64,000 nt of DNA, from assembly GCA_963844625.1 (NCBI GenBank), contig CAWJPF010000026.1:62001-126000 (forward strand), in the 5' to 3' direction. Under the pieces are notes generated by a model, which searched no databases, was not told the DNA's origin, and was given only the letters and a program-made list of their open reading frames with translations. The DNA is from Palsa-504 sp963844625 (GTDB lineage: Bacteria; Actinomycetota; Actinomycetes; Streptosporangiales; Streptosporangiaceae). This document shows, piece after piece, positions 8,597 to 16,817 of this stretch. Position 1 is the stretch's first letter, and each line of letters starts with the position of its first letter. The translations under genes and the position numbers were made by a program.

Positions 8597-9162
8597 GAGG
8601 GCCCCTCTTTGCGGGCGATAAAGATCAGGTCATGCGACACGTGCAGGGTGATCGCGCCGAAGCCGGCCATCTGCAGCCGGGTGAGGAACGCGGCCGGCTC
8701 GACCGGGTTGTACGTGTCGCCCTCATGGAAGTGGTGTATCCCGTCGCTGGCCAGGCTGTCCGAGCCGAGGAACACCCCGCTCGGCCGGAGCACCCGGAAC
8801 GCCTCGGTCAGCACCCGGTCCTGAAGGGCGCGCGTCGGCACGTGGTGCAGCATCGTGCAGGTAGCCACCGTGTCGAATGACGCCTCGGGGTACTCGAGCG
8901 CGGTCGCGTCGCCGCACGCCACCTCGACGTTCGTGCCCTGGAATCTTTCCGCGAGCCGGGCGGCGGCTTCTTCCTCCTGCTCGAGCGCGATCAGCCGGCC
9001 GACCCGGTGCCGCAGCCAGTCGGTGGCGGCCCCAGGGCCCGGTCCGAGCTCAAGCAGCTCGGCGCCTAGCTCGACACGAGCGGTCGCCTGCGGCAAGACC
9101 TCGTCCTGGATGTACGCGGCCCATTCCGGGCTTGGCATCAGCTTGGCGTGGTTCTCGTTCAT
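8593..9162 (-). CDS. Class I SAM-dependent methyltransferase
   Basis: The 189-residue protein has the SAM-binding motif I LLELGPGPGAATDWL, an acidic residue ending beta-2 (LIALEQ), motif II-like CGDATALEYPEASFDTV and CTMLHHVP, followed by VLRPSGVFLGSD. It is a small cytoplasmic methyltransferase of the Methyltransf_11 type with unknown substrate. The start at 9162 (MNENHAKLMPSPEW) is preferred over longer forms because the methyltransferase fold starts there and a TAGCGT hexamer lies 7 nt upstream. It is divergent from the AraC-type gene at 9218, with 55 bp between them, so the two may share regulation. Confidence 0.85.
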   Translation of the reverse strand: MNENHAKLMPSPEWAAYIQDEVLPQATARVELGAELLELGPGPGAATDWLRHRVGRLIALEQEEEAAARLAERFQGTNVEVACGDATALEYPEASFDTVATCTMLHHVPTRALQDRVLTEAFRVLRPSGVFLGSDSLASDGIHHFHEGDTYNPVEPAAFLTRLQMAGFGAITLHVSHDLIFIARKEGPS

Positions 9163-9169
9163 GGGACCG

Positions 9170-9175
9170 ACGCTA
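9170..9175 (-). promoter_or_regulatory. -10 hexamer TAGCGT for the methyltransferase
   Basis: TAGCGT on the minus strand is followed by 7 nt and the ATG at 9162, predicting a 0-1 nt leader. Confidence 0.5.
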
Positions 9176-9217
9176 GGGCGCGGGCGTTCAGGGAGATAGC
9201 GCGTAAGCTGCCATGTT

Positions 9218-9985
9218 GTGTCGTCGGGAGGACAGCGTCCGGAACTGACGGGCCACGGCGACGACGCGGCGGCCGTCTTCGTGGCGACCTTCCCCATGCC
9301 CGCCGGTACCCGTTTCGACTGGCACACCCACGAGGACCACCAGCTGGCCTGGGCCGCGAGCGGGGTGCTCACCGTGCTGACGAGCGCCGCCACCTGGGTC
9401 CTGCCGCCGACGCGGGCGCTGTGGATCCCGGCCGGGCTGCCGCACGAGACCGCGTCCGACGGCCGCGCCACCATGCGCTCGCTGTACATCCGGCCCGGGC
9501 TCTCGCCGATCGCCTGGGCCGAGCCCACCCCCGTCGCGGCCAGCCCGCTGCTGGCGGAGCTCATCGGGTACCTCGGCGGCCCGCTGGCGGCGGCGCAGCG
9601 CGCGCACGCGGAGGCCCTGCTCGCGGACCTGCTGGCGCCGATGCCGATGACCACCATCCAGGTCCGGCTGCCGGTCTGCGGACCTGCCCGGCAAGTGGCG
9701 CAGGCGCTGCGCGACGACCCGTCCGATCGTCGCACGCTGGCCGAATGGGGCCGTCAGGTGGCGGCGAGCGGACGGACGCTGGCGCGGGCCTTCGTGGCGG
9801 AAACGGGCGTCCCGTTCGGCCGCTGGCGGACGCTGCTGCGGCTACAGGCCGCGCTGCCCATGCTGGCCCGCGGTGAGGCCGTCAGCCGGGTCGCCGGCCG
9901 GGTCGGTTACGACACCACGAGCGCGTTCGTCGCCGCGTTCCGCCGCGAGACCGGCCAGACGCCCGGGTCGTTCTTCCGAGCCTGA
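9218..9985 (+). CDS. AraC-family transcriptional regulator with cupin sensor domain
   Basis: This 255-residue regulator has an N-terminal cupin-like domain (FDWHTHEDHQLAWAASG, WILP-type LPPTRALWIPAGLPHE) and a C-terminal AraC DNA-binding domain with two helix-turn-helices, ending RVAGRVGYDTTSAFVAAFRRETGQTPGSFFR. Such proteins often control a neighbouring exporter or enzyme; here the divergent methyltransferase is the nearest candidate. The start is GTG at 9218 because no in-frame alternative covers the cupin; a TAAGCT hexamer at 9204-9209 would start transcription at about 9216. The inducer is unknown. Confidence 0.88.
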   Translation: MSSGGQRPELTGHGDDAAAVFVATFPMPAGTRFDWHTHEDHQLAWAASGVLTVLTSAATWVLPPTRALWIPAGLPHETASDGRATMRSLYIRPGLSPIAWAEPTPVAASPLLAELIGYLGGPLAAAQRAHAEALLADLLAPMPMTTIQVRLPVCGPARQVAQALRDDPSDRRTLAEWGRQVAASGRTLARAFVAETGVPFGRWRTLLRLQAALPMLARGEAVSRVAGRVGYDTTSAFVAAFRRETGQTPGSFFRA

Positions 9986-10049
9986 GCCTCCCCAGCCCGA
10001 GCCTTCAGAGCCTGAGCCTTCCCAGCCTGAGCCTTCAGAGCCTGAGCCC
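9981..10049. repeat. Short tandem repeats at the AraC/peptidase junction
   Basis: Imperfect repeats of GAGCCT(T)C(A/C)(C/G)AGCCT fill the tail-to-tail junction, between the AraC stop at 9983-9985 and the last codons of the oligopeptidase, which end at 10035. No clear terminator stem is visible. It resembles the minisatellites found in other gene tails of the window. Confidence 0.7.
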
Positions 10050-12140
10050 GGTGTGGCGGGCGGCGAACGCGAGCGTGTCCCCGGACAGTTCGGCCGACCG
10101 GCTCACCGCCCGCGCCCCATGCCCCACCTGGTCCTCCGCCCGCAGCAGCACAGGCCGCCCGGACGACGTGGCGTGCTGCAGCGCCGCGCACATCTTGTAC
10201 GCGTGCACCGGGTCGACCCGGGTGTCGCTGGTGAACACCGTGAACAGCACGGCCGGGTATTCGGTGCCCTCGGCCACGTGGTGGTAGGGCGAGTACGAAA
10301 GCAGCCAGCCGAGCTGTTCCGCGTCCGACGCGGTGCCGTACTCGGTGTTCCAGGTCTGCCCGAGGCCGAACCGCTCGTAACGCACCATATCCAGCAGCGG
10401 CGCCGAGCAGATGACGGCCGCGTACAGCTCCGGCCGCTGCACCAGCGCCGCGCCGACCAGCAGCCCGCCGTTCGACCCGCCCGAGATGGCCAGCTGCTCC
10501 GGCGTGGTCCACCCGTCCCGGATCAGCGCTTCCGCGGCGGCGTGAAAATCGTCGAAGACGTTCTGCTTGCGATCGAGCATTCCGGCCCGGTGCCATTCCT
10601 CGCCCTCCTCGCTGCCGCCGCGCAGGTTAGCGATCGCGTACACGCCGCCCGCCGCCACCCAGGCCAGCACGTTCGGCGAGTACGCGGGCGTGAGGCTGAC
10701 GTCGAAGCCGCCGTACCCGTACAGGATGGCCGGCCGCGGACCCGTCGAGTCCTCTCCGCTGATCACGAGCATCCGCACCTGCGTCCCGTCCTTGGACGGG
10801 TACGTCACCTGCCGCGCCGTCACGGCGGGGACCTCGACGCTGCCCGGCGCCGTGGCCCAGGTGCTCACGCTGAAGCTGCGCGCGTCGAAGCGCAGCACCA
10901 CCGAAGACGTCGTGTAGTCGGTGTAGACGAACCACGCCTCGTGCCCGCCCTCGGGCCGCTCGCTGAGCCCGCCCACGGTGCCCGGACCGGGCAGCGGGAC
11001 CTGGCCCAGCCGCTCGCCCGTCGCCAGGTCGTGCACGGTGATCTCGCTGAGCGCGTGCCTGGCCCAGCTGGCGAGCAGCACGGACCGGTCGAGTTCGGGT
11101 CCGTCCAGGATGGCGTACCCGGTCAGGACCGCCTCGGGATCCTCCCGGATCAGGTCTCGCCAGGTCGCCGGGCCGCCCGCCTTGGCCGGGTCGGTCACCG
11201 CGATCCGCCCCCGCGGCGCGTCCGCGTCGGTTGACACGTACAGCCTCCCGTCCCGGCCTGCTCGTATCCACGTCTGCGCGTCGAGACCCTCCTGAATCAC
11301 GCGCAGACGGGGGTCGGCGGGATCCGACTCGGACAGGTCGGCCAGCCACAGGTCGTTGCGCGGCGCGGTACCCCGTGACGCTGAGATGGCCAGCCACCGT
11401 CCGTCCCGGCTGACCGAGACCGAGTAGTAATCGGTCTTGTCCCGGCCCGTGCCGAAGATAAGCGCGTCCTCGTCGGCGGACGTGCCTACCTGATGCAGGT
11501 AGACCCGCCGGTGGTACTGGCTTTCCCCCTCAGGGACGGCCGAGGGCGGCAGCCTGCGGGTGTAGTAGAAGGCCTTGCCGCCCGGCAGCCAGGCGACATT
11601 GGAGTACCGGCAGCGGTCGATGGGCCCGTCGACCAGCGCCCCGGTACTGACGTCCATCACCCGTAGCAGGGATTCCTCGTCGCCGCCCTCGGACAGCTGA
11701 TAGGCGAGCAGCCGTCCCTCCTTATCCGGCTGCCAGGCGTCCAGCGTGGTCAGCCCGGATGGGTCGATGGCCATCGGGTCGAGGAGGACCGCCACCGGGC
11801 CGTCGCCCAGGCGGGTGCACAGCACGCCGTGCTCCTGACCGGGGTCGCGCCTGGTGAAGAAGTACCGTTCGCCCCGCCAGACTGGAGTGCCCGCGTAGCC
11901 GACGTTGAGCAGCGTACGGACCTGCTCGGCCAGCTCGTCTCGCCCGGGCAGCTCCCCGCGGTAGGCGGCGAACAACTCAGCCTGCGCCCGCAGCCAGTCG
12001 GCCCGTTCGGTACCGTCGGCGTCCTCCAGCCAGCGGTAGGGGTCGCTGACCTGATGCCCGAGAACCTCCTCGGTCAGGTCAAGCCTGCGTGCCTCCGGAT
12101 AACCGAACTCGCTGACACCGACACTTTCGTACTCGCTCAT
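10035..12140 (-). CDS. Prolyl oligopeptidase, serine peptidase family S9A
   Basis: The 701-residue enzyme matches the prolyl oligopeptidase family in full length: an N-terminal segment (YPEARRLD...DPYRWLED), a seven-bladed propeller, and a C-terminal alpha/beta-hydrolase domain. The catalytic triad is visible as Ser556 in GGSNGG, Asp639 in SDTRVDP and His674 in VGHGAR. It cleaves short peptides after proline, normally in the cytoplasm; no signal peptide is present. The ATG at 12140 is supported by a -10 hexamer TAAAGT six nt upstream. It appears monocistronic. Confidence 0.93.
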   Translation of the reverse strand: MSEYESVGVSEFGYPEARRLDLTEEVLGHQVSDPYRWLEDADGTERADWLRAQAELFAAYRGELPGRDELAEQVRTLLNVGYAGTPVWRGERYFFTRRDPGQEHGVLCTRLGDGPVAVLLDPMAIDPSGLTTLDAWQPDKEGRLLAYQLSEGGDEESLLRVMDVSTGALVDGPIDRCRYSNVAWLPGGKAFYYTRRLPPSAVPEGESQYHRRVYLHQVGTSADEDALIFGTGRDKTDYYSVSVSRDGRWLAISASRGTAPRNDLWLADLSESDPADPRLRVIQEGLDAQTWIRAGRDGRLYVSTDADAPRGRIAVTDPAKAGGPATWRDLIREDPEAVLTGYAILDGPELDRSVLLASWARHALSEITVHDLATGERLGQVPLPGPGTVGGLSERPEGGHEAWFVYTDYTTSSVVLRFDARSFSVSTWATAPGSVEVPAVTARQVTYPSKDGTQVRMLVISGEDSTGPRPAILYGYGGFDVSLTPAYSPNVLAWVAAGGVYAIANLRGGSEEGEEWHRAGMLDRKQNVFDDFHAAAEALIRDGWTTPEQLAISGGSNGGLLVGAALVQRPELYAAVICSAPLLDMVRYERFGLGQTWNTEYGTASDAEQLGWLLSYSPYHHVAEGTEYPAVLFTVFTSDTRVDPVHAYKMCAALQHATSSGRPVLLRAEDQVGHGARAVSRSAELSGDTLAFAARHTGLRL

Positions 12141-12146
12141 CCTGGC

Positions 12147-12152
12147 ACTTTA
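12147..12152 (-). promoter_or_regulatory. -10 hexamer TAAAGT for the prolyl oligopeptidase (leaderless)
   Basis: Exactly six nt lie between the hexamer and the ATG at 12140 on the minus strand. Confidence 0.55.
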
Positions 12153-12258
12153 TGGCCTTGGTCACCTTATACGCTTATGGGGTGGCGATAGAGCGTACCA
12201 GGCGACACACTGGGAGCATGAGGTTCAGATAGTCCAGTCGGCGCCAGCGGGAGGTGCG

Positions 12259-12801
12259 GTGCGACGAGTGCTGCTGCTCAACGTGACGTATGAACCGCTG
12301 ACAACTGTGGGTTTGCGCCGGGCCGTATGTCTCGTGCTCGGCGGCAAGGCCGAAGTTGTCCATGACGACGCAGCAGGCGCTGTCCTGCACGCGGCCTCGG
12401 TCGCCCTGACCACGCCGTCGGTGATCAGGCTGCGCCGTTACGTCCGGATCCCGTACCGCAACCGCGTGCCGTTGACCAGGGCCGCGCTCATGCGCAGGGA
12501 CAACTACCGCTGCGCCTACTGCGGCCACCGCGCCGAGACGATCGACCACGTGATCCCGAGAAGCCGCGGCGGTCAGCACGCCTGGGAAAACTGCGTGGCG
12601 TCCTGTACCATCTGCAACCACCGCAAGGCCGACCGGCTACTGGAAGAACTGGGCTGGACCCTGGCCGTGCCCCCCGTTGTCCCACGCGGCGCCCACTGGC
12701 GGCTAGTGGGCGCACAGTACGACGGCGACCCCCAGTGGGCCGCTTATTTGCGTGAGCCCTCTGCAGCCTTAGCGCCAGTTGCTGCCTTAGCAACCGCATG
12801 A
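12259..12801 (+). CDS. HNH endonuclease-domain protein
   Basis: The 180-residue protein has an N-terminal segment (VLLLNVTYEPLTTVGLRRAV) typical of the actinobacterial HNH family, then an HNH nuclease core with CAYCGHRAETIDHVIPRS, GGQHAWENCVASC and CNHRK. Two CxxC pairs would bind a structural zinc and DHVIPRSRGG...N...H forms the nuclease site. It is a small, widely conserved actinobacterial protein with unproven role; genome defence or repair is possible. The GTG start at 12259 follows a GGGAGG. The last 58 nt overlap the 3' end of the MFS gene on the other strand. Confidence 0.88.
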   Translation: MRRVLLLNVTYEPLTTVGLRRAVCLVLGGKAEVVHDDAAGAVLHAASVALTTPSVIRLRRYVRIPYRNRVPLTRAALMRRDNYRCAYCGHRAETIDHVIPRSRGGQHAWENCVASCTICNHRKADRLLEELGWTLAVPPVVPRGAHWRLVGAQYDGDPQWAAYLREPSAALAPVAALATA

Positions 12802-14174
12802 CCGCACGTCTCGCCAGCGCCGGCCTCGTCAGCACTAGCCTCGCCAGCGCCGGCCTCGCCAGCGCCGGCCTCGCCAGCGCCGGCCTCCTCCGCCGCGCCG
12901 AACATCCGGAACTCCCGCTGCGTCAGCCCGCCGAGAATGGCCACCGCGACCAGGCCTCCGGCGACCGGGAAGAACAGCGCGGGCCCGAGGTGGCGCACCA
13001 GTACTGCGGCCACCACCACTGAGAGCGGGAAGGTGCCGAAGGCGCAGAGCATGATCGTTCCCATCACGCGGCCCAGCAGCCCGGGGGAGACCCACTTCTG
13101 CAGGACGGTCAGGAAGATGACGTTCCCCAGGCCGTTGCAGGCGCCGACGGCGAAGAGCGCCGCTGCGGCGCCGGCCTCTGCCCCCAGGTAGGGCGTCACG
13201 CTGATCGCGACCGCCTCGACCAGGAAAGCGGCCGAGGCGAACATGGCCGGGGTCCGGAGCCCGCCGGCGCGGGCCGCGGCGAGCGTCCCGATCAGGCCGC
13301 CCGCGGCGAGACAGGTGAGCAGCGCGCCGTATCCCGCGGCCCCGAACCTGGCGTGGGCCAGCGAGGGCAGCGCCACGTCGCCCATCCCGCCGCTCGCCAG
13401 GTTCGCCGCGATAACTACCACCAGGATGACCTGCAGCGCCCGCGACCTCTTCAAGAGCGCCAGCACCCCGCCGGGCGGCCCCGCCGCCTCACTGTCCGCC
13501 TCACCGGCCTCACCAGCGACGTCAGCGACCTCAGTGGCCCCGGCCGTCACGGACCCGCTCCCGGCCCGTCGCGGGATCAGGGCTAGGCTCAGCGCCGACA
13601 CGCCGAACGATGCGGCGTCCACGCCGAAGGCCCAGGCCGACGAATGAGTGACGGCCACGAGCGCGCCGCCCAGCGCCGGGCCGAGCAGCGACCCGGCTTG
13701 GACGGCCGCGGTGGACAGCGCGTTTCCGGCTGTGAGGCGCTCGCCGTCGAGCAGCGACGGCATGATCGCGAACGACGCCGGGAGGAACAGTCCCTCGCCG
13801 GCCCCGATGAGCGCGGCGGTCGGGCCGAGCGCGGCCAGCGAGGCCGTGTGCCTGGCCGCGAGCACCGCGAGCCCGGCCACCAGCACGCAGCGGGCGGCGT
13901 CGGCCGCGAGCATCAGCGTGCGCGGCCCGATCTTGTCGGCGAGAACCCCGCCGACCGGGATCAGCACGGTCCGCGGCACGCCGTAGCAGGCCAGCACGGT
14001 GCCGAGCAGGATCGCGCCGCCGTGGCTGGAAAGCACCAGCCAGGGCAAGGCGACCGCGTAGCAGAAGTCGCCGATGGTCGACGCGAACTGCCCGCCGGCC
14101 AGCAGCCGGAAGCTCCGTACCGCCAGCGGCCCCGAGTGCCACGCGGCCACTATGCGACCCGGCCGCGCGGTCAC
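12744..14174 (-). CDS. MFS transporter, probable drug exporter
   Basis: This 476-residue protein has about twelve hydrophobic segments arranged as two bundles (FASTIGDFCYAVALPWLVLSS; GVPRTVLIPVGGVLADKIGPR between helices 2 and 3, the MFS motif A region), with an acidic central loop. It would export drugs or metabolites by proton antiport. The GTG start at 14174 overlaps the regulator stop (GTGA), so the two form an operon with the ArsR-like gene first, implying local control. The C-terminal tail consists of GAGEA-type pentapeptide repeats and runs 58 nt into the convergent HNH gene. The substrate is unknown. Confidence 0.87.
   Translation of the reverse strand: MTARPGRIVAAWHSGPLAVRSFRLLAGGQFASTIGDFCYAVALPWLVLSSHGGAILLGTVLACYGVPRTVLIPVGGVLADKIGPRTLMLAADAARCVLVAGLAVLAARHTASLAALGPTAALIGAGEGLFLPASFAIMPSLLDGERLTAGNALSTAAVQAGSLLGPALGGALVAVTHSSAWAFGVDAASFGVSALSLALIPRRAGSGSVTAGATEVADVAGEAGEADSEAAGPPGGVLALLKRSRALQVILVVVIAANLASGGMGDVALPSLAHARFGAAGYGALLTCLAAGGLIGTLAAARAGGLRTPAMFASAAFLVEAVAISVTPYLGAEAGAAAALFAVGACNGLGNVIFLTVLQKWVSPGLLGRVMGTIMLCAFGTFPLSVVVAAVLVRHLGPALFFPVAGGLVAVAILGGLTQREFRMFGAAEEAGAGEAGAGEAGAGEASADEAGAGETCGHAVAKAATGAKAAEGSRK
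12806..12892. repeat. 15-bp minisatellite coding the MFS tail
   Basis: About five copies of a 15-nt unit (GCCAGCGCCGGCCTC on the plus strand) are arranged in tandem, one of them diverged. On the minus strand they encode the Gly-Ala-Gly-Glu-Ala repeat after the last membrane helix. The frame is preserved. Confidence 0.85.
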
Positions 14175-14797
14175 CGGTCCTCCTCCGGGTCCTGCTGCGT
14201 GGCTTCCTCCGGCGTGAACCACGGGACGAGATCGAGCATCACCTGGACGGGCAGCACCCCGTCGGGCCGCTCGGCCGGATCCAGCCGTACGTAAGGGGCC
14301 ATGATCTCGAGCACCCGCGCCCTCAGCTCAGTCAGCTCAGCCGGCGTCACGTGCGCGACGCTGAACAGCTCACCGGACGCGGCCTGCCATTCAGCGGGGT
14401 ATTCCGATTTACGGTCCAGGTACCGTGCGCGTATTCCTTCCGCCGAAGCGCGCAGGTTCTCCACCAGTAGCCGGCTGGCAACCTGGGCGGCGGCCGACTC
14501 CCCGGGGCCGTCTTCCATCGTGAAGGCGATCAGGCGGGCCCGCCACGGGCGCTCGCGCCCGTCCGCGGCGCTCGCCCGGTCTTCCTCGACGAACCCGTAC
14601 CTGGCCAGCGTGCGCAGGTGGTAACTGCAGGCCGACGGCGAGAGCCCGGTCACCTGCGCGCATTCGGTCGCCGTCGCGGGGCCGCGCAGCCCTAGATGCG
14701 CCCAGATCGCGATCCGGGCCTGGTGCGCCAGCGCCCGCATCATCCGCGGATCGGTGAGCTTGATCGGATTCGCAAGTGTCCCTGGTTCGTCGTCCAT
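14171..14797 (-). CDS. ArsR-like winged-helix transcriptional regulator
   Basis: The 208-residue protein has an N-terminal winged helix (PRMMRALAHQARIAIWAHL, TATECAQVTGLSPSACSYHLRTLARYGFVEE) followed by a C-terminal helical domain of unknown ligand. It is probably a repressor of its own operon, which contains the MFS exporter translated by a GTGA overlap. No metal-binding Cys set is visible, so small-molecule sensing is more likely. A TAGTCT hexamer lies 7 nt before the ATG. Confidence 0.85.
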   Translation of the reverse strand: MDDEPGTLANPIKLTDPRMMRALAHQARIAIWAHLGLRGPATATECAQVTGLSPSACSYHLRTLARYGFVEEDRASAADGRERPWRARLIAFTMEDGPGESAAAQVASRLLVENLRASAEGIRARYLDRKSEYPAEWQAASGELFSVAHVTPAELTELRARVLEIMAPYVRLDPAERPDGVLPVQVMLDLVPWFTPEEATQQDPEEDR

Positions 14798-15001
14798 ATG
14801 TGAAAGACTACTTTCGAAGCAAATGCTTCACAATATGGCAGCCGGTCACGAAAGCGTTACGGCGAGGCCGTCGCGTCCGGTCAATGAACGCAGATCACGT
14901 TCTCGTATGACACCTAGTAGTCCAATGAACTCAAGAAGTTACGGCCCGCGGGCGCCCGACCGCGGCGTTACCGGCGAAGCGGAGGGGACAAGCGATTCCC
15001 C
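14798..15001. other. Non-coding part of the 332-bp interval before the PIN relic
   Basis: It contains the regulator promoter at its left end and, from about 14975, a stretch that still reads in frame into the PIN-domain fragment (KRFPMPDF), so part of it is decayed toxin gene. I see nothing else. Confidence 0.5.
14805..14810 (-). promoter_or_regulatory. -10 hexamer TAGTCT for the ArsR-MFS operon
   Basis: TAGTCT on the minus strand lies 7 nt from the ATG at 14797, predicting a leader of one base or none. Confidence 0.45.
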
Positions 15002-15133
15002 ATGCCGGACTTCTACATCGGCGCGCACGCCGCCATCGCCGGCTACCGGCTGCTAACCCGGGACGCGAGCCGTTACCGAACGTATTTCCCCAGGCTGGAG
15101 CTGATCGTTCCGGCCACCCGACCGGAGAGTTAG
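15002..15133 (+). pseudogene. VapC-type PIN-domain toxin, C-terminal relic
   Basis: The 43 codons from 15002 read MPDFYIGAHAAIAGYRLLTRD and continue to RYRTYFPRLELIVP before a TAG. This is the characteristic C-terminal part of PIN-domain ribonucleases of the VapC type (PDFxIGAHA with a late acidic residue, LLTRD, RYRxYFPxLxLI). The N-terminal two-thirds, including the first acidic residues, are missing and no antitoxin gene is upstream, so it is a dead remnant of a toxin-antitoxin module. The stop overlaps that of the convergent isomerase-like gene by four bases. Confidence 0.7.
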
Positions 15134-15663
15134 CGCCGGTCCGCGCGCTGGGACCAGGCCGGTTCCGGCAGGTCCATGACGGCGAATGCGGCGGGCCAGT
15201 CGGCCCGCTGGTAGCCGTAGCCCAGGTCGGTGTGATGCAACTCGACCTCGACCAGCCGCCGGGTCAGGACCAGCGCCGCGGGGAAATCCTGGCCGTCGAG
15301 CAAGTGGACGGAGACCTCCCAGGCGCGGGCGTCCAGGGTGGCCGCCTCGGCGGCGAACTCCGCCGCGGTCCGCGTGATATCGGCGGCCAGTTCGGCCGCC
15401 GGGCGCGCGGCCCCCGCCTCGATGGCGTCGTCGCGGGCCTGCTGGCTCGGGTAGGCCGGCGTCACCGCCCCGGTGCGCGCCCAGATGAGGAGGTTGCGCA
15501 GCGCCTCGGCGTTCCTGGCCACGTGATTGAGCACGTGACCGCGGGTCCAGCCGGGCAACAGCGACGGCTGCCCGATGCCCTCGTCGGTCAGCGCGCCTGC
15601 CGTCTTGACCAGGCGCTGCGTCGCGTCGTCGACCTGGTCCCGCAGCACCGCCTGCTCGTCCAT
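15130..15663 (-). CDS. Maleylpyruvate isomerase-like mycothiol-dependent family protein
   Basis: This 177-residue protein matches the N-terminal mycothiol-binding domain of actinobacterial maleylpyruvate isomerases: PSLLPGWTRGHVLNHVARNAEAL with the first metal His, WARTG, and the second ligand region EVELHHTDLGYGY. It would be a metal-dependent, mycothiol-using isomerase or transferase of unknown substrate in the cytoplasm. No aromatic-degradation gene lies beside it. The ATG is supported by a TAAGGT hexamer exactly six nt upstream. Confidence 0.87.
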   Translation of the reverse strand: MDEQAVLRDQVDDATQRLVKTAGALTDEGIGQPSLLPGWTRGHVLNHVARNAEALRNLLIWARTGAVTPAYPSQQARDDAIEAGAARPAAELAADITRTAAEFAAEAATLDARAWEVSVHLLDGQDFPAALVLTRRLVEVELHHTDLGYGYQRADWPAAFAVMDLPEPAWSQRADRR

Positions 15664-15669
15664 GCCTCC

Positions 15670-15675
15670 ACCTTA
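15670..15675 (-). promoter_or_regulatory. -10 hexamer TAAGGT for the isomerase-like gene (leaderless)
   Basis: Six nt separate it from the ATG at 15663. GGAGG in the spacer could instead be a ribosome-binding site if transcription started farther upstream. Confidence 0.5.
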
Positions 15676-15890
15676 ATCCCGCCTGTAACGCGGCGGCCGG
15701 TCCCGGCGATGACGGCGATGACGGCGATGACCAAGTGCAAGCGGCTGACGTGGGTACCCCGAGCTCACGTCTACCTCTTCATTCCGGCACGCTGCGGGCC
15801 GCCTGCTATCCACTCTTCCCGTCTTGTCTGGTGGCGGGATTTCTCGCGGGCACGGCGGTAAGCCGACTACTCCGTGCACCCGGTTGCGGG

Positions 15891-15896
15891 TAGCGT
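15891..15896 (+). promoter_or_regulatory. -10 hexamer TAGCGT for dapA (leaderless)
   Basis: Exactly six nt separate TAGCGT from the ATG at 15903. No ribosome-binding site precedes dapA. Confidence 0.55.
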
Positions 15897-15902
15897 TCGG
15901 GT

Positions 15903-16817
15903 ATGACGACGATCCAGGCTCCGTTCGGCCAGCTGATCACGGCGATGATTACCCCCATGACGCCCGACGGGACCGTCGACTACGACGGGGCGGCCCGCCT
16001 CGCCGATTATCTCGTCACCGGCATGCGCAATGACGGGCTCGTGCTGAACGGCACCACGGGCGAGGCGCCGACCACGACGGACGCCGAGAAGGAGCAACTT
16101 CTCCGGGTGGTACTCGAGGCGGTCGGCACGCGCGCGCGGGTGATCGCGGGCGTGGGTACCAACGTGACCTCGCACACCATCGAGCTGGCCCGTTCCGCCG
16201 AACGAGCCGGGGTCCATGGCCTGCTGGTCGTCACCCCGTACTACAACAAGCCGCCCCAGCCGGCGCTCGAGGCCCATTTCACGGCGGTCGCCGACGCGAC
16301 CGTCCTGCCCATGCTCATCTACGACATCCCCGGCCGGACCGGTGCGGCCGTCGCCACCGAGACCCTGGTCCGGCTGGCGGCCCACCCGCGGATCATCGGC
16401 GTCAAGGACGCCAAGGACGACGCGGCCGCCACCTCGCACGTGCTGGCCAGGACCGACCTTGTGTACTACTGCGGCACCGACATGCTGAACCTGCCGTGGC
16501 TCTCGCTCGGCGCGGCCGGCTTCATCAGCGTGGTCGGCCACGTGGTGGGAGACCGGCTCCATGAGATGATTGACGCGTTCGGCGCCGGTGACGTGGCCCG
16601 CGCCCGGCAGATTCACTACGAGCTCGTGCCGGTGTATACCGGCTTGTTCCGCAACCAGGGAGCGGTCATGACCAAGGCGGCGCTTGACCTGCTCGGCCAG
16701 CCGGGAGGCACGGTGCGCGGTCCGTTGCTCGCCGCCACCGAAGCGGAACGGCATCAGCTGACGCTGGACCTCACCGCGGGCGGCGTGAAGCTGCCGGGGG
16801 CGGGGCACGGCGCGTGA
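15903..16817 (+). CDS. dapA: 4-hydroxy-tetrahydrodipicolinate synthase
   Basis: The 304-residue enzyme condenses pyruvate with aspartate semialdehyde, the first committed step toward diaminopimelate and lysine. The TIM-barrel landmarks are LNGTTGEAPTT (Thr pair at 51-52), the catalytic Tyr140 in LIYDIPGRTG and the Schiff-base Lys168 in GVKDAKDD. The length is typical of the family. It overlaps the RNase J gene by a GTGA, the dapA-rnj pairing common in actinomycetes, so the two are translationally coupled. Confidence 0.95.
   Translation: MTTIQAPFGQLITAMITPMTPDGTVDYDGAARLADYLVTGMRNDGLVLNGTTGEAPTTTDAEKEQLLRVVLEAVGTRARVIAGVGTNVTSHTIELARSAERAGVHGLLVVTPYYNKPPQPALEAHFTAVADATVLPMLIYDIPGRTGAAVATETLVRLAAHPRIIGVKDAKDDAAATSHVLARTDLVYYCGTDMLNLPWLSLGAAGFISVVGHVVGDRLHEMIDAFGAGDVARARQIHYELVPVYTGLFRNQGAVMTKAALDLLGQPGGTVRGPLLAATEAERHQLTLDLTAGGVKLPGAGHGA

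Noticed and set aside
8593..9735. 380-codon version of the methyltransferase
   Set aside because: The extra N-terminal part is Ser/Arg-rich shadow of the divergent AraC gene; the fold and promoter place the start at 9162.
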